Below are positions 1 through 5,264 of a stretch of 5,264 nucleotides of DNA, piece by piece. Each line of letters opens with the position of its first letter. The first letter of the stretch is position 1. Source of the stretch: an uncultured Ruminococcus sp. (GTDB lineage: Bacteria; Bacillota; Clostridia; Oscillospirales; Ruminococcaceae); the NCBI RefSeq assembly GCF_946187255.1, contig NZ_CAMHRZ010000243.1, forward strand, positions 1 through 5,264. Direction: 5' to 3'. The position numbers and the translations under genes are program-made. The notes beneath the pieces were generated by a model, which had not been told where the DNA came from, did no database searches, and worked only from the letters and a program-made list of their open reading frames with translations.

Positions 1-2575
1 CTTCAAACAGCTTGGAGTCGCAGGCTGTGCGGATAGTTTCGGTGTTTTTCAGGTAAGACGGTATGCTCTTGACAGTGATGTCTCTGTCGCCGTAGAACAT
101 CGAACCTACTGTGGTATCATAAACGATCGACCAGTCGCCTGCGTTTTCGTAGTCGGCAACTTTGAGGTCTCTTATGATCCTGCCCTGAATGGGATCAGGC
201 TCGTTCACGATGATAGTTCCGCTGCCGTCACCGAAGTCGCCGTCAACTGTGAAGTTATCAATGTACAGCGAGGAAGGCAGAGCCGAATTTGCCTTGAACT
301 CGATCTTGTTGTCGCCTGCTTTAAGGTTTATCTTCTTTTCGTAAGTTTTCCAGTTGGAGTAACCGTAAGTGTTGGAAAGTCTCATAGTCTCCTGCTTGGT
401 GCCGTTGACGTAAAGGTCTACCTGATCGATGTCAGACTGAGAGGAATATCTCAGCTTCAGAGTGAACGCACCTGCTTTTTCGGTGTGAACAGTGTCCTTT
501 GCGGCGGCGTTGGAGTTCTTGCCGTATTTCAGGAAGCCCTGACCCTGAATACCTGTAACACCGCTGTTGCAGGCGTTGGTAACATTGCCCTCAACGTTCT
601 TGACATCGAGGAATTCGCCCTCATACTGACGGGTGCCTGTGTAGAATGCGGGCTTGGTTATGGGCTGTACAGATGCCTTGTTGTAATTGGTCTTTCTGCC
701 TGTGTTATTGCCTGTGCAGTTGATACGTATATCAACAGGACCATTGTGCTTCACAACAAGGGTATATGTTCCGTTTGAATAGCTTTCGGTTATCTGGGAG
801 CTTGTCTGGTTACGGCCTGTATCTTTAGCGGTATATGTCGGTCTGGAGTTGCAGCCGTTGACCTTGAAGGTATCGGTAACAAGAGTAGTCTGTGCCTTGT
901 TGTCGAAATTGTTTGCATAAACGTCGATGTGGTCGCTGTACTCGTTGATTATGGCATTTCCGTAAGCGTTGAAATTAGCGTCAAAGGTCGAGCAGGTGTT
1001 GTATTGCAGGTTGATAAGCACGCCTTGATTGCGGTTGAGCTTGTCGTTATTGTAAGTTACCCATGTATTATTGTAGTGTCCCGCGTAGCAGGTACCGGCA
1101 TATTCCGACGCAAACTCTCTGTTGAACTCGTTCTGCTTTGCGGAGATGCTGTTCCAGCGCGAACCGAGCTGCGATTGTTTCAGCTGATACTTGAACGAAC
1201 GAGCTGTATCGTCCCTCAGACCATAAGTCGTCGGTATGGTGGGGTAACGGCCTGTTGACTTATACAGATTCTTGTTATCCCAAAGGTTGCCGTCGTTCGG
1301 CATACGGTAAAGCCCCTCGAAAAGAGTTTGGTAGGTGCTGTACTTTGTATTGTCGCCGCCCGAACTTACGTCCTGTATAATAATATACTTTGTACGGTCG
1401 ATAACTTCCTGACGAGAAGGGATACGGTAGGTGCCGTCAACCATTTTTTCAAAGAAATTAAGAGTTGAATTTACATACTGATCCTTTGTGAACCAGTTAC
1501 GGCAGGAATAGCCCTCGCTGTCCTTAACGCCGCCCCATGATTCACCGAAATCATCGTTCCATACAAGCTCGGGACCGTCAATGATAGTAGCACCGTTCAT
1601 TATCATTCTTTCGGCATGGATAGGCAGACCTGTTATCTGGCGGTACTGATTTTTTGTTGAAAGCGATGTGCCGTCTGCGCTAAGGTCTGTCCAGCCGGTA
1701 TCATCGTAACGAACGCCGTAACAGCCGCAGTAACCGGAGAGATACAGACCAAGTATCTGCGACTCAACGTCCTCGATCATGCTCTCCTGAGTGTATTTCT
1801 CCTCAAGCATAAGGTTCTGACCGTACTTCTCGCAGGCTTCGCGCCACTGGGTATTGGTCTTTAACATAGCGATGGGATTAAGACCGGCAGACCAGCGGTT
1901 CGCGCAGAAGTTTATGTTCAGGTAACCGCCGTACTTGTTGCAGAGTTTCAGCAGGTGAGCAAAGTGCTGATAGCGCTGCTGGAACGTGCAGGGGTGATCC
2001 TGCGAAGCGAATCCCCAGAACTGTTCGGAATAGTTGAATCCGATGAAGCTGGGATAATCACGGAAGAATTCGGCATAGATCGTGTTCTCGTAATCCTCGT
2101 CAGCGTGCTGTACATATTTGCCCTTGTTGGGTGAGTTTACGATGTTGTAGTTGCTGTCATAGTCAGGGAAATGACACTGACCGCCCGATGCAGGCTGTAC
2201 CATGCACCATACACCCATATCCGAGCAGGTCTTCAGCCACGATTTTGCGCACTCGTAGCCATCCTGTACCATCAGCCACTTGTGTTCGGTATTGCTCCAG
2301 TTTATCGAGAGGGAGATATTGAACACGCAGTAGGGTCTGATGCTTTCGGGGATAGTTTCGATGATCTTTGCGGGGTCGGCATAATTCCATGTGTCGATAT
2401 GCACGATGAGCATGGGGTGCTGCGGGTCGCAGGGACGGCGCATAGCCGCTGCTGCCTGTGCCGTTATGCTCACAGGTCTGACTGCCATCGGCAGCATACT
2501 GCCCACAGGTGATACCATCGTGCCTGCAAGCATCGCGCCTGACAGCAAAAAGGCACACAGTTTCTTGAATTTCAT
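1..2575 (-). CDS. Secreted glycoside hydrolase family 98 enzyme with CBM6/35-like module (3' end outside window)
   Basis: Read from ATG at 2575, the frame stays open for 858 codons and runs off the left edge. Residues 1-43 look like a signal peptide: KFKK, then a hydrophobic core LCAFLLSGAMLAG, with likely cleavage near AQA-A (39-43). Residues 46-350 match the GH98 catalytic barrel as I recall it from pneumococcal and clostridial members: IVHIDTWNYADP (57-68), RPYCVFNISLS (80-90), GFNYSEQFWG (179-188), YLSGYCGCYGVRYDDTGWTD (278-297) and GPELVWNDD (334-342). Glu184 is the best candidate general acid; Asp291/Asp292 and Glu336 are candidates for the base-activating pair. Residues about 350-640 fit the GH98 C-terminal beta domain. 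Residues 651-778 resemble a CBM6/CBM35 beta-sandwich, opening with YEGEF and closing with YIDNFTV. After a short linker a further domain starts near 797 and is cut off. The family cleaves internal bonds in complex glycans outside the cell. Known substrates include A/B blood-group chains and glucuronoarabinoxylan; which applies here is open. A strong ribosome binding site supports the start. The gene lies 154 bases downstream of a co-oriented regulator. Confidence 0.93.
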   Translation of the reverse strand, partial: MKFKKLCAFLLSGAMLAGTMVSPVGSMLPMAVRPVSITAQAAAAMRRPCDPQHPMLIVHIDTWNYADPAKIIETIPESIRPYCVFNISLSINWSNTEHKWLMVQDGYECAKSWLKTCSDMGVWCMVQPASGGQCHFPDYDSNYNIVNSPNKGKYVQHADEDYENTIYAEFFRDYPSFIGFNYSEQFWGFASQDHPCTFQQRYQHFAHLLKLCNKYGGYLNINFCANRWSAGLNPIAMLKTNTQWREACEKYGQNLMLEEKYTQESMIEDVESQILGLYLSGYCGCYGVRYDDTGWTDLSADGTSLSTKNQYRQITGLPIHAERMIMNGATIIDGPELVWNDDFGESWGGVKDSEGYSCRNWFTKDQYVNSTLNFFEKMVDGTYRIPSRQEVIDRTKYIIIQDVSSGGDNTKYSTYQTLFEGLYRMPNDGNLWDNKNLYKSTGRYPTIPTTYGLRDDTARSFKYQLKQSQLGSRWNSISAKQNEFNREFASEYAGTCYAGHYNNTWVTYNNDKLNRNQGVLINLQYNTCSTFDANFNAYGNAIINEYSDHIDVYANNFDNKAQTTLVTDTFKVNGCNSRPTYTAKDTGRNQTSSQITESYSNGTYTLVVKHNGPVDIRINCTGNNTGRKTNYNKASVQPITKPAFYTGTRQYEGEFLDVKNVEGNVTNACNSGVTGIQGQGFLKYGKNSNAAAKDTVHTEKAGAFTLKLRYSSQSDIDQVDLYVNGTKQETMRLSNTYGYSNWKTYEKKINLKAGDNKIEFKANSALPSSLYIDNFTVDGDFGDGSGTIIVNEPDPIQGRIIRDLKVADYENAGDWSIVYDTTVGSMFYGDRDITVKSIPSYLKNTETIRTACDSKLFE

Positions 2576-2580
2576 ACTAT

Positions 2581-2590
2581 TTCCTCCTTT
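2581..2590 (-). promoter_or_regulatory. Strong Shine-Dalgarno site of the GH98 gene
   Basis: On the minus strand the sequence is AAAGGAGGAA. The AGGAGG core (2583-2588) ends seven bases before the ATG at 2575. This near-perfect anti-16S match fixes the start codon and indicates a Bacillota-type host and high translation. Confidence 0.92.
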
Positions 2591-2605
2591 GTGAAACGTT
2601 CTGAC
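2591..2605. promoter_or_regulatory. AACGTT site in the GH98 leader, next to the ribosome binding site
   Basis: The core AACGTT (2595-2600) lies just upstream of the Shine-Dalgarno sequence. On the gene strand it reads GAACGTTTC, so the symmetry outside the six-base core is poor. Its centre is 53 bases, about five helical turns, from the centre of the 2644-2657 palindrome, so proteins on the two sites would face the same side of the DNA. The site is weaker than the one at 2644. Confidence 0.35.
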
Positions 2606-2643
2606 CGCGCATCTTTACACCACAGGATGAACGATCTAAAATT

Positions 2644-2657
2644 GTTAAACGTTTTAC
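2644..2657. promoter_or_regulatory. Operator-like palindrome just downstream of the GH98 -10 box
   Basis: GTTAAACGTTTTAC is a 14-base palindrome with one mismatched pair and a perfect AAACGTTT centre. An even-length palindrome with a central CG is typical of operators of LacI/GalR-family proteins. It begins 11 bases past the -10 box, where a bound protein would block initiation or escape. It shares its AACGTT core with sites at 2595-2600, 2725-2730 and 4968-4973. The binding protein is not known; the neighbouring regulator has an AraC rather than a LacI DNA-binding domain. Confidence 0.55.
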
Positions 2658-2668
2658 CTTTGTATTTC

Positions 2669-2697
2669 ATTATAACTAATACTTTATTGTATTTCAA
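2669..2697 (-). promoter_or_regulatory. Sigma-A-type promoter of the GH98 gene
   Basis: On the minus strand a TTGAAA -35 box (2692-2697) and a perfect TATAAT -10 box (2669-2674) are separated by exactly 17 bases. Initiation would fall near 2661-2663, giving a leader of about 85 bases before the GH98 ATG. The enzyme can therefore be transcribed separately from the regulator gene upstream. The inferred start region lies next to the AAACGTTT palindrome at 2644-2657, so a bound protein there would probably interfere with initiation or early elongation. Confidence 0.82.
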
Positions 2698-2699
2698 TG

Positions 2700-2717
2700 A
2701 AAAAAATATATATTTTA
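2700..2717 (-). promoter_or_regulatory. AT-only block upstream of the GH98 -35 box (possible UP element)
   Basis: This stretch is entirely A and T and contains a 14-base perfect palindrome, AAAATATATATTTT (2703-2716). It lies directly upstream of the -35 box at 2692-2697, where RNA polymerase alpha-subunit contacts (UP elements) are found. I prefer this to a terminator because the stem would have no G-C pairs. The UP role is inferred from composition and position only. Confidence 0.45.
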
Positions 2718-2719
2718 TG

Positions 2720-2735
2720 GAGAAAACGTTCACCC
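2720..2735. promoter_or_regulatory. AACGTT site upstream of the GH98 promoter, overlapping the regulator stop codon
   Basis: The core AACGTT (2725-2730) lies about 30 bases upstream of the GH98 -35 box and touches the TGA stop of the regulator gene (2730-2732). On the gene strand it reads TGAACGTTTTC, sharing GAACGTTT with the leader site at 2591-2605. Its placement upstream of the promoter would suit activator binding or a looping partner for the downstream sites. Symmetry beyond the core is weak. Confidence 0.35.
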
Positions 2736-4916
2736 GCATAAAAGCTTGCGGTACTTGTTGGGCGTATGTCCCGTGAACTGTCTGAAAAGCCGCAGACAGT
2801 AGCCGTAGTCATCATATCCGCAGCGTTCTGCGATCACGGAAAGATCTAAGTCTGTGGAGATAAGCAGCCATATCATCTTCATCATGCGCCTGCGGATAAT
2901 ATCCTGGTGATAGGCTATGCCGAAGGTTTCTTTATATATCTTGCGGAAATGTCCTGCCGAGATAAGGTACTGCCTGCAAAGAGTTTCGGCTGAAAGCGGT
3001 TCTTCGTTTGTGCTGTACAGTTTGCTTCGTGCATTGATAAGCTGACGGTAATGGGGACGGCTATGCATCTCCTCAACAATTCTGACCTGAGTCATCAGTT
3101 CTTTCTCTGCTGTTTCCAGCAGTTCGGTAGAGCCGGTATACTCTGTGCAAACAGATGCGATGCAGAACGAATCCATGCCGAAAAGTCCGATATACTTTTC
3201 GTTGTTGAGCATAAGAGAAGTTATGCGCTCATGCAAAAGTTCAACAGTTGTTTCTTTGTTATTCAGTCCTGCAACTGCATAGATATTTTCTTCAAGTCTT
3301 GCACAAACAAACCGAGAAGTTATGCTCTGCAAAGCAGCTGATATCTCCTGATGAACAGCTAACTCTGACTTCTTGTTTTTCAGCGACAGACTGTCACGGT
3401 CGATGGCAGTCTGCAGCAAAAGGCAGAACACAGGCTGATGCATCTTGTCTTTGCCTATGAGTATATGAAGTTCGTGAGAAAAGCCCTTGCGGTTCGGCAG
3501 ACCTGTAAGTGTATCCTGATATTCCGATAGGTTGCAGCAGTCCATAAGATACCGTATATCATTTTTCATGCGAAGTATCTCAAGGGCATTTGATACTGTT
3601 TTCATCCAGCTTCGGAAAATATGGTCATAAGTCGCGGGGATATCATACCGTGTGACAATAAACCCCAGCGGTCGGTCACTGAAAAACAGCGGAGAACAGT
3701 AGTAAACCGCAGGTTCATCGCAGTTCTCGGTAAGTGCTGAGATGTTCAGCCGATTAAACGTTCTGCTCTGACCGTTCAGCGATACGTCATAAAGCGTGTA
3801 GCAGTTCATGGTGTTGTCATCGGCAACGTCGTGATCCCAGCTGTTGTAAAGGCACAGCTCCGCACCGCCGATATTTGGCAGAAGATATTCCGATCCGACG
3901 AATTTTCCGCAAAAATCCCGCATGGAATGTGCTTCGGTAAGCCTTTGTTCAAGCTGATTATACAAGTGAAGAAATTCGTAGAAAGCCTTTGTCCTTGCGG
4001 CGCTTAGTTCCGTATCAAGGTCAGCGAGCCTTATCCCGCAGGTACAGCTGTTTCCGCAGATCACCCTTCCCCGCGGCGGAACAAAATCCCCGAATTCTCC
4101 TGTCTTGATCTTTTTAAGGAGCATCTCCGCTACTAAACGGCCAAGGGCTTCGCGGTTGCGCTGAAAAGTTGTAAGCGCTGGCGTGTGCAGGTGACGTTCA
4201 CGCACAAATTCATATCCCACAACTGTAAGAGTTTCAGGGATCGGGATCCCCCGCTCCGAAAAAACGTCGAGTATTCCGTAAGCCATAAAATCATTGGCAC
4301 AGATTACCGCCTGCGGCATGGGACGCTCCCCCGATAGATAGGCTTTTGCAAGCTTCTCACCCGATGGCATCCAGAAATTTCCAAACACAACACGGCTCTC
4401 ATCAAACGGTATGCCGTATTTTTCCAAAATGCGCCGATACCCGTCTATGCGCAGGTGCGATACCGAATACTCCCGAAAACCCGTCAGCAGATCTATTTCG
4501 GTAAAGCCGTGTACGGCAACAAGATGTTCCGTGAGGTCAGCTATATCGTCCGCGTCCGCAGTGTTAATGGATATGCAGTGTTCAAGATCAAAGCCTTCAA
4601 AGTACGATCCGACAGCTATCTGCGGAACATCGTTCCTGTTATTCAAAAGCTGAGAGATCTGTCTGCGGTGGGTAGGGTTTATGAACGCTTCCGTTACAAG
4701 AATAAGCCCGCACAGATCGGGAGATTCTATCAGCCGATAGATATCATTCTCTGCCGCAAGCTGTTCATCATCATAATCCGGGTTATATATATTCGATATG
4801 ACCACAACGTCGGTATTTTGCCGCCATGCCGCGGGGATTATCCCACGGAGCAATTCCCGCTGTTCCGTATCGGCCGTTCTTGTCGAGATAACGCCTATGA
4901 TCTGCCTTTTCACCAT
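2730..4916 (-). CDS. AraC-family transcriptional regulator with LacI-type sensor and degenerate GGDEF domain
   Basis: This 728-residue protein is complete, running from ATG at 4916 to TGA at 2730-2732. Residues about 4-283 resemble the periplasmic-binding-protein-like sensor of LacI regulators, starting directly with IIGVIS and without the LacI helix-turn-helix; CANDFMAYGILDVF (206-219), TLTVVGYEF (229-237) and PALTTFQ (246-252) are hallmarks. Next comes a cysteine cluster CGNSCTC (287-293), then a helical stretch (about 297-340) and a GAF-like region (about 335-450) that I place only tentatively. Residues 468-479 (DTLTGLPNRKGF) match the entry motif of GGDEF domains, but the expected GGDEF signature is replaced by RLEENIYAV (540-548), so diguanylate cyclase activity is unlikely. 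Residues about 635-728 are an AraC/XylS double helix-turn-helix, ending DLDLSVIAERCGYDDYGYCLRLF then GHTPNKYRK. No signal peptide or membrane segment is seen, so it should act in the cytoplasm as a ligand-responsive regulator. The downstream GH98 gene is the obvious target. The ligand is unknown; a sugar is inferred from the fold. Confidence 0.92.
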   Translation of the reverse strand: MVKRQIIGVISTRTADTEQRELLRGIIPAAWRQNTDVVVISNIYNPDYDDEQLAAENDIYRLIESPDLCGLILVTEAFINPTHRRQISQLLNNRNDVPQIAVGSYFEGFDLEHCISINTADADDIADLTEHLVAVHGFTEIDLLTGFREYSVSHLRIDGYRRILEKYGIPFDESRVVFGNFWMPSGEKLAKAYLSGERPMPQAVICANDFMAYGILDVFSERGIPIPETLTVVGYEFVRERHLHTPALTTFQRNREALGRLVAEMLLKKIKTGEFGDFVPPRGRVICGNSCTCGIRLADLDTELSAARTKAFYEFLHLYNQLEQRLTEAHSMRDFCGKFVGSEYLLPNIGGAELCLYNSWDHDVADDNTMNCYTLYDVSLNGQSRTFNRLNISALTENCDEPAVYYCSPLFFSDRPLGFIVTRYDIPATYDHIFRSWMKTVSNALEILRMKNDIRYLMDCCNLSEYQDTLTGLPNRKGFSHELHILIGKDKMHQPVFCLLLQTAIDRDSLSLKNKKSELAVHQEISAALQSITSRFVCARLEENIYAVAGLNNKETTVELLHERITSLMLNNEKYIGLFGMDSFCIASVCTEYTGSTELLETAEKELMTQVRIVEEMHSRPHYRQLINARSKLYSTNEEPLSAETLCRQYLISAGHFRKIYKETFGIAYHQDIIRRRMMKMIWLLISTDLDLSVIAERCGYDDYGYCLRLFRQFTGHTPNKYRKLLCG

Positions 4917-4925
4917 TTTTCGCCG

Positions 4926-4932
4926 CCTTTCC
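4926..4932 (-). promoter_or_regulatory. Weak ribosome binding site of the regulator gene
   Basis: The minus strand reads GGAAAGG, nine bases before the ATG at 4916. The match is much poorer than the AAAGGAGGAA of the GH98 gene, consistent with a regulator made in small amounts. The start at 4916 is also supported because the sensor fold begins within a few residues. Confidence 0.55.
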
Positions 4933-4964
4933 GTAATTGTACAGCTTATTATCAGACCTCAAAT

Positions 4965-4976
4965 GAGAACGTTCTC
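4965..4976. promoter_or_regulatory. Perfect 12-base operator palindrome over the regulator transcription start
   Basis: GAGAACGTTCTC is a perfect inverted repeat centred on CG. It begins four bases downstream of the -10 box (4981-4986), so it covers the expected transcription start. This is the most symmetrical of the four AACGTT sites near the two promoters and has the form of a LacI/GalR-type operator. Autoregulation, or control by a LacI-type protein encoded elsewhere, is the simplest reading. Confidence 0.62.
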
Positions 4977-4980
4977 TTAT

Positions 4981-5009
4981 ATTATAGCACATTGCGAGTG
5001 ATTTTTCAA
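4981..5009 (-). promoter_or_regulatory. Sigma-A-type promoter of the regulator gene
   Basis: On the minus strand TTGAAA (5004-5009) and TATAAT (4981-4986) are separated by 17 bases, the same boxes and spacing as the GH98 promoter. Initiation would fall near 4973-4975, inside the GAGAACGTTCTC palindrome, leaving a leader of about 58 bases. No terminator is visible between this gene and GH98, so read-through from here could also contribute to GH98 expression. Confidence 0.82.
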
Positions 5010-5021
5010 CCACGTTAAATT

Positions 5022-5264
5022 GTGAGATTCCCCGAAAACACGCCAGTTTCGGATATGATCTCGACCCTGTCATCTCTTATGATAAAATTCGGTATTGAAC
5101 GAGTTTACGGAAAAGGACATCATAAATCAGTATATCAGAAAGCACTTGAAAAGCTGGAAGGCGAGTATATCGTAGGTATAGACGTTTCGAGTGAACGGAG
5201 CCCCTCGCTACCGAGCCTGCGGCTATAGTATTTGCAAAGACCAAGGACGGGCAGAGACTCAAGG
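5022..5264 (+). pseudogene. Unidentified short reading frame, probably frameshifted or a gene remnant
   Basis: From GTG at 5022 a 68-codon frame ends at TAG 5226-5228. The middle part (MIKFGIERVYGKGHHKSVYQ and the following KALEKLEGEYIVGIDVS) looks like genuine protein, but I do not recognise the family. No start (GTG 5022, ATG 5055, ATG 5079) has a ribosome binding site, and the GTG lies beside the -35 box of the divergent regulator promoter. After about 5190 the frame turns into serine-, proline- and leucine-rich residues (SSERSPSLPSLRL), while another frame reads TEPLATEPAAIVFAKTKDGQ and stays open to the window edge. A one-base loss near 5190-5197 would join the two. Alternatives are a 5'-truncated remnant, or a repeat element inserted into a gene. 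Confidence that this was once coding is modest. Confidence 0.35.

Noticed and set aside
593..598. AACGTT copy inside the GH98 coding sequence (another at 3757-3762 in the regulator)
   Set aside because: Single coding copies are close to chance expectation and lack extended symmetry, so they are not counted as operators.
485..1258. Two valine- and cysteine-rich plus-strand frames (485-778 and 929-1258)
   Set aside because: They are antisense to the GH98 gene, have no ribosome binding site, and their composition is that of reverse-strand shadows.
2163..2558. Minus-strand open frame of 131 codons beginning MCLFAVRRD
   Set aside because: It is out of frame with the GH98 gene and lies wholly inside it. 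The GH98 frame has signal-peptide and family motifs and a strong ribosome binding site, so this is a shadow.
2644..2657. Catabolite-response element (cre) for CcpA at the AACGTT sites
   Set aside because: The sites share only the central CG and neighbouring A/T positions. The outer TG and CA of the cre consensus are missing or mismatched at each site, so a generic LacI-type operator is the safer label.
2703..2716. AT palindrome as an intrinsic terminator for the regulator gene
   Set aside because: The stem has no G-C pairs and would be unstable, and the block sits exactly where a promoter UP element is expected.
4783..5073. Minus-strand open frame of 96 codons overlapping the regulator start
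   Set aside because: It crosses the regulator promoter and its leader in another frame, has no recognisable motif, and overlaps the well-supported sensor domain.

Overview
The window reads as a carbohydrate-utilisation locus from a Gram-positive, fibre-degrading gut or rumen bacterium of the Bacillota, most likely Ruminococcus-like. This rests on four things: a secreted multidomain glycoside hydrolase of family 98, strong AAAGGAGG-type ribosome binding sites, sigma-A promoters of the form TTGAAA-17-TATAAT, and a large regulator that joins a LacI-type sugar-sensor domain to an AraC DNA-binding domain. The taxonomic call is inference; no rRNA or other marker is present.

Layout, with both main genes on the minus strand. 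Positions 5264 to about 5020 hold a short, probably broken plus-strand reading frame that I cannot identify. Positions about 5010 to 4917 carry the promoter, an operator-like palindrome and the leader of the regulator gene. Positions 4916 to 2730 encode the 728-residue regulator. Positions 2729 to 2576 are an intergenic region with a second well-formed promoter, an AT-rich upstream block and three AACGTT-centred sites. Positions 2575 to 1 encode the first 858 residues of a secreted GH98 enzyme, whose 3' end lies outside the window.

The likely logic is local. The regulator senses a small ligand, probably a sugar or oligosaccharide, through its N-terminal periplasmic-binding-protein-like domain and controls the GH98 gene just downstream of it. 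The GH98 enzyme would be exported and cleave a complex glycan. Family 98 contains both blood-group-antigen endo-beta-galactosidases and glucuronoarabinoxylan endo-xylanases, and the sequence alone does not decide between them.

Two observations stand out. AACGTT-centred sites are concentrated in the two promoter regions: four of the six copies in the window lie in about 260 bases. The regulator also contains a GGDEF-like domain that keeps its entry motif but has lost the catalytic signature, lying between a sugar sensor and an AraC output domain. No RNA gene, CRISPR array, complete insertion sequence or convincing intrinsic terminator was seen.
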